Source: Pseudomonas monteilii NBRC 103158 = DSM 14164
GTDB lineage: Bacteria; Pseudomonadota; Gammaproteobacteria; Pseudomonadales; Pseudomonadaceae
Direction: 5' to 3'
NCBI RefSeq assembly: GCF_000730605.1
Contig: NZ_BBIS01000056.1
Span: 1-58,510 of the forward strand
DNA length: 58,510 nt
Shown here: one piece after another, positions 1-7,905 of the stretch
Numbering within the stretch: the stretch's first letter is position 1
Layout: each line of letters starts with the position of its first letter
Notes under the pieces: model-generated
What the model saw: only the letters and a program-made list of their open reading frames with translations
Databases searched by the model: none
What the model was told of the DNA's origin: nothing
Made by a program: the position numbers and the translations under genes

Positions 1-56
1 GCCCACCATCTTGGCGGGCCATAAGGGCGTAGGGAGCAACGCACAACACATTCGGG

Positions 57-239
57 TCAGGCAACCAGGGTGCCGGGTTGCAACTGTTCAACCAGTGCCT
101 GGGCCGAGGCCAGTGTCGGCATCGGGCCGCTCACGGCTTCACCGTTGCGTACCAGGTACCAGCAAGCCAGCAGGCCCTGCTCACGCAGTGAGGCGGGAAC
201 GGCGCTGCCGACGACGGACATGATATGGATAGTGGCCAT
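57..239 (-). CDS. Small conserved protein of unknown function (60 aa)
   Basis: I do not recognise this family. The start is set at 239 because a strong Shine-Dalgarno (AGGAGGT) lies 4 nt upstream on the minus strand; a longer frame upstream has no such site. The product is a soluble protein of about 60 residues with a GxxVPASLREQG segment, a CWYLVRNGEAVSGP middle resembling a small beta-hairpin domain, and a C-terminal helix. It has no signal peptide and no cysteine pair. It appears monocistronic, with a separate gene of the same orientation upstream. The strong ribosome-binding site is the main argument that it is real. Confidence 0.6.
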   Translation of the reverse strand: MATIHIMSVVGSAVPASLREQGLLACWYLVRNGEAVSGPMPTLASAQALVEQLQPGTLVA

Positions 240-333
240 GGGGACCTCCTGCAAGACATGGCCCTACCATACGCAGCAGCCGGGGCGGTTTGAAATCAAC
301 GTGCTCAATAGTGGTCATTAGTTCTATCAACCA

Positions 334-678
334 TTACCAGCGCGGCGGACCGTAATACGCCGGCGGCGGGCCGTAGTAGGTGCGGTAGCCCGGGGGCGGT
401 GGTGCTGGGGCGTAGTACGGCTGGTAGTACACCGGCTGCGGTGGCGGTTGCACATAAACTGGCGGCGGCCCGTAGTAGACCGGCTGGCGTTCGACATACA
501 CGGTACGGTCACGTCCGCCATACACCATTGCCCCGACCACCGCGCCGACCACCGCCGCGCCCAGCAGTGGGCCCGGCCCATACCAACCGCCGCCGCCATG
601 GCCGCCATGCGCAGCAGCAGGCCCGCTGACGGCCAAGGCACCGATCAGCAAGGCAATTCCGGGAATGAGACGGTTCAT
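334..678 (-). CDS. Exported Gly/Pro/Tyr-rich protein (114 aa)
   Basis: The protein opens with a signal peptide (MNRLIPGIALLIGALAVSGP, cleavage likely after AAA near residue 23). A His/Gly-rich stretch and a glycine-zipper-like hydrophobic segment (GAAVVGAVVGAMVYGG, about residues 40-55) follow. The remainder is a low-complexity tail of Tyr-Gly-Pro-Pro and Val-Tyr-Tyr repeats. Such proteins are common small envelope proteins in Pseudomonas with no known biochemical role. An overlapping 104-residue frame (327-641) is a shadow: it lacks a signal peptide and is Arg/Thr-rich. The frame is supported by its signal peptide and repeat structure rather than by a family assignment. Confidence 0.75.
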   Translation of the reverse strand: MNRLIPGIALLIGALAVSGPAAAHGGHGGGGWYGPGPLLGAAVVGAVVGAMVYGGRDRTVYVERQPVYYGPPPVYVQPPPQPVYYQPYYAPAPPPPGYRTYYGPPPAYYGPPRW

Positions 679-839
679 AACGCAACCTCGCAGGGAAGCC
701 CCTCGTTCGGGGCCTTACTACTATGACTCCGGTCTCCGTCAGCTGAGCACAGGGAAACGGTAAAGGTTATGTAAGGGACGACCAGTGGTTGGCTCTGGTA
801 CGCTGAATAAACGTTTCAGTTATGACAAAGGAGCAGGTT

Positions 840-1661
840 ATGTCGACAACTCCCAGCAGGGACACGGTATTGTGCATCTCCCTGGCCGGGCGCCCCGGCA
901 CCTTCGGCGTGCGTTTTCACAACCACCTGTACCAGCAGTTGGGCCTGGACTTCTATTACAAGGCCATGCGCACGGATGACCTGCCCGCGGCGGTGGCAGG
1001 TATCCGAGCGTTGGGTATCCGCGGTTGCGGTGTGTCGATGCCGTACAAGGAGGCCTGCATGGCCCTGGTCGACGAAATCGACCCGTCGGCTGCGGCCATT
1101 GAATCGGTGAATACCTTGGTCAACACCGATGGGCACCTGAAGGCCTACAACACCGACTACCTGGCTGTTCGTCAGTTACTGGCACAGCATCAGGTCGACC
1201 CGGGGACTGCCTTTGCCCTGCGCGGCAGTGGTGGCATGGCCAAGGCCGTGGCCAGTGCCTTGCGCGATGCCGGCTTTGCCGAGGGCATGATCGTTGCGCG
1301 CAACGAGCAAGCCGGGCGCCAGTTGGCGGATGCTTGTGGCTATCGCTGGGTACCGGACCTGGGAGACATCTGCCCGCCGATGCTGGTGAACGTGACGCCG
1401 ATCGGGATGGCGGGAGGACCGGAGGCTGGAGAACTGGCATTTTCCGAGCTTGCCATTGCAGCGGCTGAGCGGGTGTTCGATGTGGTGGCGATGCCGGCGC
1501 AGACGCCGTTGATCCGTCGGGCGCAGGCGTTGGGCAAGCCGGTCATCACCGGCCTGGAGGTGATTGCGTTGCAGGCGCTGGAGCAGTTTGTGCTGTACAC
1601 CGGGGTAAGGCCGACACGGGCGCAGGTGGATGCGGCAGTGGCGTACGCGCGGGATATCTAG
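840..1661 (+). CDS. Shikimate dehydrogenase-like protein (SdhL/HI0607 type)
   Basis: NADP-dependent oxidoreductase of the AroE superfamily, 273 aa. The start at 840 has AAAGGAG 6 nt upstream; the frame opens 18 nt earlier without one. Conserved AroE features are the catalytic Lys70 in VSMPYKE, Asn91 in NTL, Asp106 in NTDY, and a nucleotide-binding GSGGMA loop at about 129-134. The N-terminal SxS shikimate-binding motif of true AroE is replaced by ISLAGRPGTFG. Together with the sequence FHNHLY, this matches what I remember of Haemophilus HI0607 and the SdhL branch, which is poorly active on shikimate. It is therefore unlikely to be the housekeeping AroE, and its real substrate is unknown. It is a single gene followed by a REP-like hairpin. 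Confidence 0.88.
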   Translation: MSTTPSRDTVLCISLAGRPGTFGVRFHNHLYQQLGLDFYYKAMRTDDLPAAVAGIRALGIRGCGVSMPYKEACMALVDEIDPSAAAIESVNTLVNTDGHLKAYNTDYLAVRQLLAQHQVDPGTAFALRGSGGMAKAVASALRDAGFAEGMIVARNEQAGRQLADACGYRWVPDLGDICPPMLVNVTPIGMAGGPEAGELAFSELAIAAAERVFDVVAMPAQTPLIRRAQALGKPVITGLEVIALQALEQFVLYTGVRPTRAQVDAAVAYARDI

Positions 1662-1667
1662 TGGCTG

Positions 1668-1704
1668 CTGTGCCGGCCCTTGCGCAGCTAGAGGGCCGGT
1701 ACAG
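1668..1704. repeat. REP-like imperfect inverted repeat
   Basis: Arms CTGTGCCGGCCCT (1668-1680) and AGGGCCGGTACAG (1692-1704) pair over 12 of 13 bases around an 11-nt loop. The sequence is related to the larger REP hairpins at 14463, 22912, 28115 and 34738. It lies between the convergent sdhL-like gene and the gene at 1718-1960, where it could stop transcription from both sides. Confidence 0.65.
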
Positions 1705-1717
1705 GTTCAAGGCAGGG

Positions 1718-1960
1718 TCAGAACACCTTGTGCCCCTCATCCAGTTGCTGGTCAACCAAAGCCCGGCCGTGGGCCAGTGACACATGCTGCGCATTCTCAA
1801 GGTCCGAGAAAAACTTCATCGGCATCGACATGCGCCTGCTGGTGTGCCCGTCAGGGGTAGTGATCAGGCAGCCGGCGGCATAGGGCAGGGGGGAGTCGGG
1901 GTGCGGCATCACGCTGGCGGTGATGGTGTGCTTGCGGTATTCACAGTGAAGAGATTGCAT
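1718..1960 (-). CDS. Conserved hypothetical protein (80 aa)
   Basis: Family not recognised. The start at 1960 is preceded by GAGGTAAGGACG, a good ribosome-binding site, whereas the upstream extension to 2008 has none. The product is soluble, with a short N-terminal beta-rich part (YRKHTITASV), a CLITTPDG turn and an amphipathic C-terminal half (FFSDLENAQHVSLAHGRALVDQQLDEG). There are no membrane segments or signal peptide. It lies downstream of gloA on the same strand but is separated from it by a GC-rich hairpin, so it is probably transcribed independently. Confidence 0.6.
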   Translation of the reverse strand: MQSLHCEYRKHTITASVMPHPDSPLPYAAGCLITTPDGHTSRRMSMPMKFFSDLENAQHVSLAHGRALVDQQLDEGHKVF

Positions 1961-2014
1961 CGTCCTTACCTCGCTGTGGCATGTGAAGCAGTTACCTTCA
2001 TATACCACAGCAAG

Positions 2015-2034
2015 GGGCCGGGAGTTCCCGGCCC
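2015..2034 (-). terminator. Hairpin downstream of gloA
   Basis: GGGCCGGG (2015-2022) and CCCGGCCC (2027-2034) form a perfect 8-bp stem with a 4-nt loop, just downstream of the gloA stop codon on the minus strand. The following U-run is weak, so it may be only an attenuating or mRNA-protecting hairpin. Confidence 0.5.
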
Positions 2035-2057
2035 GACGAGCGCACGGCGATGAACGC

Positions 2058-2585
2058 TTAGCCTTTGAGCTCGGTTGGCTGGATCACTTCAACCCAGTAA
2101 TCGTCCGGGTCTTTGACGAAGGCCAGGTGGTTCATGCGCCCGTCCTGCAGGCGTTTCTGGAACGGTACGTCCAGTGCTTCGAAGCGTGCACAGGCGGCGC
2201 GCACGTCCGGCACCGAAATGCAGATGTGGCCAAACCCGCGTGGGTCGGTGTTGCCGTTGTGGTAAGCAAACTCGGCATCGTTTTCGGTGCCGTGGTTGTG
2301 GGTCAGCTCCAGTACGCCAGGGATCGACTTCATCCACTGGTGGCGTGCGGCGTCATCGGCAGGGATCTGCGCCGGGTCTACCAGGGCCAGGAAGTACAGG
2401 CTGAAAGCGGCTTCGGGGAAGTCGCGCTTGTCTACCAGGCGAAAGCCCAGCACGCGGGTGTAGAAGTCCAGCGATTTCTCGATGTCCTTGACCCGCAGCA
2501 TGGTGTGGTTGAAGACGAACTGGGCGGTGGCGGTGTCTGGCTGGGCGGTGACGCCAGGCAGGGTTTGCAGATCGTGCAGGCTCAT
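2058..2585 (-). CDS. gloA: Lactoylglutathione lyase (glyoxalase I)
   Basis: Converts the methylglyoxal-glutathione hemithioacetal to S-lactoylglutathione in the cytosolic glyoxalase pathway. The start at 2585 (AGGAG upstream) gives 175 aa, the usual length of the longer pseudomonad GlxI; the frame upstream to 2717 is spurious. The metal ligands of the glyoxalase fold are all present: His27 in FNHTML, Glu93 in LELTHN, His120 in GFGHIC and Glu166 in YWVEV. The repeated beta-alpha-beta-beta-beta halves are also clear (LRVKDIEKSLDFYTRVLGF early, ISVPDVRAACARFEAL late). It seems to be a stand-alone housekeeping gene. Confidence 0.96.
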   Translation of the reverse strand: MSLHDLQTLPGVTAQPDTATAQFVFNHTMLRVKDIEKSLDFYTRVLGFRLVDKRDFPEAAFSLYFLALVDPAQIPADDAARHQWMKSIPGVLELTHNHGTENDAEFAYHNGNTDPRGFGHICISVPDVRAACARFEALDVPFQKRLQDGRMNHLAFVKDPDDYWVEVIQPTELKG

Positions 2586-2674
2586 GGGAACTCCTGAGAC
2601 GGGGCCGGGCGCAGGGCGCCGGCAAAACGGACAGGCTGGCCATGATACGGCAGTGCGCCAATAGCGCAAATGAA

Positions 2675-2699
2675 AGCGCCCTGCACAAGGCAGGGCGCT
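2675..2699 (-). terminator. Rho-independent terminator of the mvaT-like gene
   Basis: A perfect 10-bp stem (AGCGCCCTGC at 2675-2684 with GCAGGGCGCT at 2690-2699) and a 5-nt loop are followed on the minus strand by TTTCATTT. This places a terminator about 110 nt downstream of the silencer gene. A second small hairpin (GCCCGC/GCGGGC, 2710-2725) lies just before it. Confidence 0.65.
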
Positions 2700-2810
2700 G
2701 GAATTAGAGGCCCGCATGTGCGGGCGCGTGATGGGGTCGCTAGTCCTTTAGCTGTCTCGATACTGAGCCAGCCCTTGTGAAAAAAGTGTGAAGTACGCGT
2801 GGACGTTTCA

Positions 2811-3170
2811 TCAGCGTACCCAGCTTTCTACCGTCGCGGCGCCGTACTGTTCTTTCCAGGCCTTGAGCCCGCGATGGTTGCCGCCTTTGGTCTCGATTCG
2901 CTCTCCGGTGTGCGGGTTTTGATACACCTTCACCACGCGAGGGCGGCGCTGTTGCTTGGGCGCGGCGCCGGATACCCGGGTCACGGCTTTCGGGTCGAGG
3001 ATGGCGATGATATCGCGCAGGTTCTTGTCATAGCTTTTCATCAGGCCGACTAGTTTCTGCTCGAATTCGATTTCGCGTTTTAGGCCGGCATCCTTTTTCA
3101 ACGCTTCCAGTTGCGCCATCTGTTCCTGGAGCGCTTTTTCGGCAGCACGAAACTCTGCAAGTCTGGACAC
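2811..3170 (-). CDS. MvaT/TurB-family H-NS-like DNA-binding protein
   Basis: Functional analogue of H-NS in Pseudomonas, which oligomerises and silences AT-rich, often horizontally acquired DNA. The 119-residue product begins at a GTG (3170) preceded by AGGAG; the ATG further upstream (3215) would add an unrelated leader. The first half is the coiled-coil oligomerisation region (RLAEFRAAEKALQEQMAQLEALKKD, then a KRELEFEQKLVGLMKSYDKNLRDIIAILDP-like segment). The C-terminal half is a basic linker (QQRRPRVVKVYQNP) and the conserved DNA-binding end GNHRGLKAWKEQYG. It is monocistronic with its own promoter and terminator. P. putida has several paralogues and I cannot tell which one this is from sequence alone, though TurB is my best guess. 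Confidence 0.92.
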   Translation of the reverse strand: MSRLAEFRAAEKALQEQMAQLEALKKDAGLKREIEFEQKLVGLMKSYDKNLRDIIAILDPKAVTRVSGAAPKQQRRPRVVKVYQNPHTGERIETKGGNHRGLKAWKEQYGAATVESWVR

Positions 3171-3519
3171 TGTAATCACTCCTGTACGTCGGTCGTGGCA
3201 GGGCGTGACGAACATTGAAGAAGAATGAAAACGCCGGCCACGCGGGTGGGTTCTGCTGTTCGCTGATATCGAGTGTAGTCATTCATGGGTACTGGGTAAA
3301 CTGCTAACTTTTTGTAAGTAAGTTGGGAACTTTCCTAGTTTTGCGTGCGTTATTTCGCCGGTTTTCCGTGGTGGCCTGCCGGGGCGCTTAGACCATGGTC
3401 CAATGGCCCGTTCCAGAGCCTTTACGCGATCATTTCAGATGATGGTCGGCTATTGTTCTGGCCTGTCGCAGTACCGTGGCCAACACGTGCCATAGGTTGT
3501 TAACCCGTTTTCATTCTGG
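3171..3519. other. Intergenic region between mvaT-like gene and porin
   Basis: This 349-bp divergent region has no credible coding frame. It holds the minus-strand promoter described at 3272-3300 and a comparatively AT-rich patch around 3290-3345 (runs of T and TAAGTAAGTT). Such a patch could be a binding site for the silencer itself. I could not pick a convincing promoter for the porin. Confidence 0.6.
3272..3300 (-). promoter_or_regulatory. Candidate sigma-70 promoter of the mvaT-like gene
   Basis: On the minus strand TTTACC (3300-3295) and TACACT (3277-3272) are separated by exactly 17 bp, a good -35/-10 pair. The implied transcript starts near 3265, leaving a leader of roughly 95 nt before the GTG start. 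Confidence 0.5.
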
Positions 3520-4821
3520 ATGTTTCCTCGCATGTTTGCCCCTTTCCCTCTCGCCCCCGGGCGCCGTGTTGCCGGCCTGTTCCTGTTGTGTACCGGCGTC
3601 AATGCCCAGGCCGCCGGTTTTCTGGAAGACAGCAGTGCGAAGCTTGAAGCGCGCAATGTCTATTTCAACCGGGATTTCCGTGACGGCCACAGCAGTTCCA
3701 GCCAGGGTGCGTCCAAGCGCGAAGAGTGGGCACAAGGCTTCATCCTCAATGTGCAGTCGGGTTATACCCAGGGCCCGGTAGGTTTTGGTGTGGATGCACT
3801 GGGTATGGTCGGCTTCAAACTGGATTCCAGCCCGGCCGACAGTAACAGTGGTTTGCTGCCGTCTTCCGGCCACGACCCACGGCACTCGGCCGACCAGTAC
3901 GCGAAGATGGGCCTGGCGGCAAAGGTCAAGGTCTCCAACACCGTGCTCAAGTACGGTTCGATGATGCCGGATGTGCCGTTACTCAAGTACAACGATGGCC
4001 GCCTGCTGCCGACCATGTTCCATGGCGCCATGCTCACCTCTGAAGAACTGCACGATCTGAAGTTCACCCTGGCTCGCCTGGACAAATACACCGCTCGGGA
4101 TTCCACCGACCGCCAGGACATTCGCGTGCACTGCAAGAACAAGCGCTATGCCTGCGATATCGAAGCCGACCACTTCGACTTGGCCGGTGTCGATTACCGT
4201 TTCAACGAGCGCTTCAGCGCCCAGTACCAGGTGGCCAAGCTGGAGAATATCTACCGCCAGCACTTCCTCGGCCTGGTGGCCAGCCAGCCGTTGGCAGTGG
4301 GTAGCCTGTCGGCCGACCTGCGGCTGATCAAGAGTGACGACATCGGCAATGCCCGCGCCGGGACAATCGACCACCGCGCTTTCAGTGGCATGCTCGGCTA
4401 CAGCCTGGGTGGCCACAAGGTCAGTGCCGGCTGGCAACGCATGTATGGCGACAGCGCCATGCCGTACCTGGATGGCAGCAACCCGTACCTGGTCAACTAC
4501 GCGCAGGTCAACGACTTCGCTGCCGCCCAGGAGCGTTCCTGGCAGGTGCGCTATGACTATGACTTCAAGGCGCTGGGTGTGCCCGGCCTGACCTTCTTCA
4601 CCCGTTACATCAACGGCGACAATATCAAGGTGCCGGGCAGCACGGCCGAAGGCAAGGAATGGGAACGCGACACCGAGTTCAAGTACCAAGTGCAAAGTGG
4701 TACGTTCAAGGATGTCAGCGTACGGCTGCGTAATTCCACGTACCGCAGCAATTTCGAGAAGTGGGCACGGGACATGGACGAGACGCGGGTGATCGTAAGC
4801 TATACCTTCTCAATCTTCTGA
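3520..4821 (+). CDS. OprD-family outer-membrane porin
   Basis: Substrate-specific 18-strand beta-barrel channel of the Occ (OprD) family, which imports small organic acids or amino acids across the outer membrane. The product has 433 aa, including a signal peptide ending about AQA/AGFLED. The mature N-terminus GFLEDSSAKLEARNVYFNRDF is the hallmark of the family, and KREEWAQGFILN, GLLP, RYDYDF and the C-terminal aromatic strand ending YTFSIF are as expected. Two cysteines in the segment HCKNKRYACD (about residues 204-212) may form a loop disulphide. Starts at 3520 or 3532 are both possible, and neither has a strong ribosome-binding site. No catabolic gene is linked, so the substrate cannot be inferred. 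Confidence 0.93.
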   Translation: MFPRMFAPFPLAPGRRVAGLFLLCTGVNAQAAGFLEDSSAKLEARNVYFNRDFRDGHSSSSQGASKREEWAQGFILNVQSGYTQGPVGFGVDALGMVGFKLDSSPADSNSGLLPSSGHDPRHSADQYAKMGLAAKVKVSNTVLKYGSMMPDVPLLKYNDGRLLPTMFHGAMLTSEELHDLKFTLARLDKYTARDSTDRQDIRVHCKNKRYACDIEADHFDLAGVDYRFNERFSAQYQVAKLENIYRQHFLGLVASQPLAVGSLSADLRLIKSDDIGNARAGTIDHRAFSGMLGYSLGGHKVSAGWQRMYGDSAMPYLDGSNPYLVNYAQVNDFAAAQERSWQVRYDYDFKALGVPGLTFFTRYINGDNIKVPGSTAEGKEWERDTEFKYQVQSGTFKDVSVRLRNSTYRSNFEKWARDMDETRVIVSYTFSIF

Positions 4822-4826
4822 GCGTT

Positions 4827-4843
4827 GCAGGGAGGCGCCCTGC
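4827..4843. terminator. Hairpin between convergent porin and phosphoesterase genes
   Basis: GCAGGG (4827-4832) and CCCTGC (4838-4843) flank a 5-nt loop within the 42-bp gap between the two convergent genes. There is no U-run, so it is a weak bidirectional terminator candidate. Confidence 0.35.
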
Positions 4844-4863
4844 GCAGGTTGCACTGGCCGCCT

Positions 4864-6474
4864 TCAATCCGTGCGATATTGGCAGCCAGATGTCCAGATA
4901 TCCTTGCCGGCCAGTTGGGCCCTGCCACTGTGTCCCTCACTCGCACTCCAATAGAACACGTGGTAGGTCATCGCGAAGGGGTCTCGGCCATGATACTGGT
5001 AGTTAACGGTCTCCGTTGTGCTACGGCGATCGGCCCCCACGCTTCGCAGCACCCATAGCGGTTTACCGGGTTCGGTCGCCTCCACCTGAATGTAATAAGG
5101 CATTCGGAAGTTAGGAGACGGGTTTTTCCATTTCAGCCTCAGGGTACCCGCCTCTCCATCCATGTAGTCGGCGCACAAGTCAGTAGGGGCTTTTGCAAGC
5201 GCGGGTGTTGTGAATGTGCCTTTGTCTTCACGGGCGGGCGCCTGGCCTTCGGCCCGATAAATTTTGATCGTGTAGCGGTACTGCGTGTTTGGTCGCAGGT
5301 CATAGAGCACCGCGGCGTTGTTGGATATGTCGAAGCGCTTGAAGGGGAGGCCGTCGAGCGAGATATCCACAAATGGCAGCCGTGTGTCACGCGGCCTGTT
5401 GTTGTACATCAGAAGGCCGTTGATTGCATCGCCACCTGGTTGGGTGCTGAACTTGAACGTTGGAAGAGGCGGGAGCAGGTGCAATGGCGTGGTGTATGCC
5501 TTGGCGCTATCGGTGTCGTTGTTGGTTGCAACACGAACAACAAGGTTGTCCCGTCCTTCATCCAGCTCGGCTGTCAGGAATCCTCTTCGGAAGCTTGATC
5601 CCGCGTCATAGACAGGCGTGTCGCCAATAGCTGCCCTGCGCCCGGCATTATGAGTGTGACCATGGAATATACTCAGGACGCGGTATTGGTTGACCAGGTT
5701 GTAAAAGCGGTTGCGATCAGATTCAGAGCCAAGCGACGAGTCTGCAGGCGGGCGATGCAGATTGATAATAATATACTTGCCATTTTTGGTTGCGACCTCC
5801 ATCTGCTGTTCAAGCCAGGCAAGTGAACCGGTAATGTCAAAATAGATCTTTTGGGGGAAAATCAAGCCGCCGTTACTTGAGAAGCTTTTTGTATAGTTGT
5901 AGTGGTTGTTGAGCTGGATGAACGTGATGCTGCCAATGGTCTTGCTGTAGCCGAAGCTACCCGTCCAGCGTGAATAATCCCGTTTGTCCTGTTTGGCTAT
6001 ATGGAATGAATCAACCTGCCACCCGGCTACCGCTGCCTCAAGGTGCTGTATGGAATCTCGCGCGCAGCCGTTGTTGGCGCAGTCATCGACATTGTTCTCA
6101 TAGTCGTGGTTCCCCAAGCCCCAATAGGTGCCGGGCACCCGTGCCAGGTGTTCGAACATCTTGCGCCATTCGCGGCCATGGCCGAACTCGGTGACGTCGC
6201 CATTCAGGAAAACGGGAATATTGCCGCCAAATGAATTTCGCCATCGGTTGATCGCATTGTCCTGTTCTGTCATCAATCGGGCGGATTCTTTCGGCTGGTT
6301 GGCGGAGTCTGGCCCGCGGGGGTATTGCGTATCGGCGCGTATTACGAAGCGCTGAACTTCGTCTTGAGGGCTTGATGTGTTGAGCGCTGTCGGCGCCGCT
6401 AGTGCAGCGTGCGCGACCGTAGACAAGGCCGCCGCAATTAGCGTCGCCCGGACCGTGTGAGTGATGAGCATCAT
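4864..6474 (-). CDS. Secreted calcineurin-like metallophosphoesterase
   Basis: Exported phosphoesterase of 536 aa with a signal peptide (about residues 1-27, ending ALAA). The catalytic metallophosphatase domain occupies roughly residues 40-330. Its motifs are RADTQYPR, NGDVTEFGHG, GLGNHDYEN, INLHRPPAD and HGHTHN, which correspond to the five metal-binding blocks. The first block reads D-x-Q rather than the usual D-x-H. The C-terminal 200 residues look like one or two beta-sandwich modules (TQYRYTIKIYRAEGQ, then LRLKWKNPSPNFRMPYYIQVEATEPG), resembling fibronectin or stress-response lectin-like folds. Base composition is visibly less GC-rich than the neighbours, which suggests acquisition. The physiological substrate is unknown. 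Confidence 0.82.
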   Translation of the reverse strand: MMLITHTVRATLIAAALSTVAHAALAAPTALNTSSPQDEVQRFVIRADTQYPRGPDSANQPKESARLMTEQDNAINRWRNSFGGNIPVFLNGDVTEFGHGREWRKMFEHLARVPGTYWGLGNHDYENNVDDCANNGCARDSIQHLEAAVAGWQVDSFHIAKQDKRDYSRWTGSFGYSKTIGSITFIQLNNHYNYTKSFSSNGGLIFPQKIYFDITGSLAWLEQQMEVATKNGKYIIINLHRPPADSSLGSESDRNRFYNLVNQYRVLSIFHGHTHNAGRRAAIGDTPVYDAGSSFRRGFLTAELDEGRDNLVVRVATNNDTDSAKAYTTPLHLLPPLPTFKFSTQPGGDAINGLLMYNNRPRDTRLPFVDISLDGLPFKRFDISNNAAVLYDLRPNTQYRYTIKIYRAEGQAPAREDKGTFTTPALAKAPTDLCADYMDGEAGTLRLKWKNPSPNFRMPYYIQVEATEPGKPLWVLRSVGADRRSTTETVNYQYHGRDPFAMTYHVFYWSASEGHSGRAQLAGKDIWTSGCQYRTD

Positions 6475-6608
6475 GACAGGGGTGTTCCTGATTTACATAA
6501 GGAACCCGAGCGTAAGGCTTTCGCTTTATTGAATGTACTAGCAGAGCTACCAGCTGTAGAGGCTCACGCTATCATGAAGGGCAGCTTGTTTATACAAGAG
6601 GTAGGCGC

Positions 6609-7361
6609 ATGGTCGCCACAATACTGTTGATAGGCATCGGAGCAGGTGATCCGTGCCAGGTTACCTATGAAGCGGTCGAGGCGTTGCGCCGGGCCACGCA
6701 CTTCTTCCTGCTGGACAAGGGCTTGGACAAGGACGAGCTGGTGCGGTTACGCAAGGTCATCCTTGAGCGGTACCGACCCGAAGGCGGCTATCGTTTGGTG
6801 CAGGTGGCGGACCCGAGACGTGAGAGCCAGGCTAAAGACTATGTGGGCGCCGTCCACGCCTGGCATCGCCAACGCGCTGCCCTTTATGCCCGGCTGATCG
6901 ACGAAGAAATGAAACCTGGGGATATTGGCGCTTTCCTGTTATGGGGCGACCCCTGTCTATACGACAGCACCCTTCGGATCCTCGATCTGGTCCGCGAACG
7001 GGGGGTGGCGCTGCAGCTGCAGGTGATCCCCGGCATCAGCAGCGTTCAGGCATTGGCGGCACGCCATCAGATTCCGCTCAATCGCATCGGCGAGCCGCTC
7101 ACCGTGCTGCCAGGGCGGCGCTTGGCCGGGCAGGGCCGTATCGACAATGTGGTGGTCATGCTCGATGGGCAGGGTGCGTTTGCCCAGCTCGATGACCCGG
7201 CGTTGATGATCTATTGGGGCGCCTACCTGGGGACGGAGGACGAAGTACTGATATCCGGACCGTTGCAGGTGGTGAAGGCGCGCATTATGGAGGTGCGCGA
7301 GCAGGAGAGGCGTCGCAAGGGGTGGATCATGGATACCTACCTCTTGCGCAGGGAAGTGTAG
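6609..7361 (+). CDS. cobF: Precorrin-6A synthase (deacetylating), CobF
   Basis: SAM-dependent C-1 methyltransferase of aerobic cobalamin synthesis, converting precorrin-5 to precorrin-6A with loss of acetate. The 250-residue protein has the tetrapyrrole methyltransferase architecture. It opens with ILLIGIGAGDPCQVTYEAVEAL (SAM-site glycine loop), followed by FLLWGDPCLYDST, then IPGISSVQALAARHQIPL, with a C-terminal YLGTEDEVL segment. GAGGTAGG precedes the ATG. No other cob gene is within the window, so it is detached from the main cobalamin clusters, as is common in pseudomonads. Confidence 0.95.
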   Translation: MVATILLIGIGAGDPCQVTYEAVEALRRATHFFLLDKGLDKDELVRLRKVILERYRPEGGYRLVQVADPRRESQAKDYVGAVHAWHRQRAALYARLIDEEMKPGDIGAFLLWGDPCLYDSTLRILDLVRERGVALQLQVIPGISSVQALAARHQIPLNRIGEPLTVLPGRRLAGQGRIDNVVVMLDGQGAFAQLDDPALMIYWGAYLGTEDEVLISGPLQVVKARIMEVREQERRRKGWIMDTYLLRREV

Positions 7362-7376
7362 TTGGCGACTGCGATT

Positions 7377-7727
7377 TCAAGTGTTACCCAGAATAGCCAC
7401 CACCTTGTCCCGCAACTGATCGATACTGAACGGCTTGCCGATCATGTGCATGCCCTCGGGCACATTGAGGCTGTCTGCATAACCACTGGCAAACAGCACA
7501 GGCAGCAGCGGCCGCAATTCGCGCGCTTTACCCGCCAGTGCTTCGCCACGCATGTCCGGCAAACCCACATCGGTCATCATCAGTGCCAGCGCCTGGCTCG
7601 GATCTTCGAGCACCCGCAGGGCGGCCGCGGCATCTTCTGCCTGGATCACTTCGTAGCCCAACTCTTCGAGCACTTCGACCATCAGCATACGTACGATGTC
7701 GTCGTCTTCGACTACCAGAAGGTGCAT
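7377..7727 (-). CDS. Single-domain response regulator (receiver only)
   Basis: CheY-like receiver of 116 aa with no output domain. The acidic pocket is VVEDDD (residues 5-10), the phospho-acceptor is Asp53 in MMTDVGLPDM, the Thr/Ser position is SGYAD, and the conserved Lys is in GKPFSIDQL. The GxGLPDMRG and KPF pattern is typical of receivers paired with hybrid kinases. It is transcribed divergently from the large hybrid kinase and is a plausible phosphoryl acceptor for that system. It probably acts by protein-protein contact. Confidence 0.9.
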   Translation of the reverse strand: MHLLVVEDDDIVRMLMVEVLEELGYEVIQAEDAAAALRVLEDPSQALALMMTDVGLPDMRGEALAGKARELRPLLPVLFASGYADSLNVPEGMHMIGKPFSIDQLRDKVVAILGNT

Positions 7728-7905
7728 GTTTCAGGTCCTGTGCAATGAATGTCTTTAATCTGTGCTCCGGTCGGCACCAGAAGTTCCCGAGGATACCGAT
7801 CCATGCAATCAGATGGAACGATTGGCGCACGCCACCTTCAAATACTGGCTAAATGCCCTGCCAGACCCGCCAAAGCTGGTTAGACTCGCTTAACAGGACG
7901 GTGCA

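Noticed and set aside
327..641. An overlapping 104-codon frame in the Gly/Pro/Tyr-rich gene
   Set aside because: It lacks the signal peptide and is Arg/Thr-rich. The 334-678 frame explains the region better.
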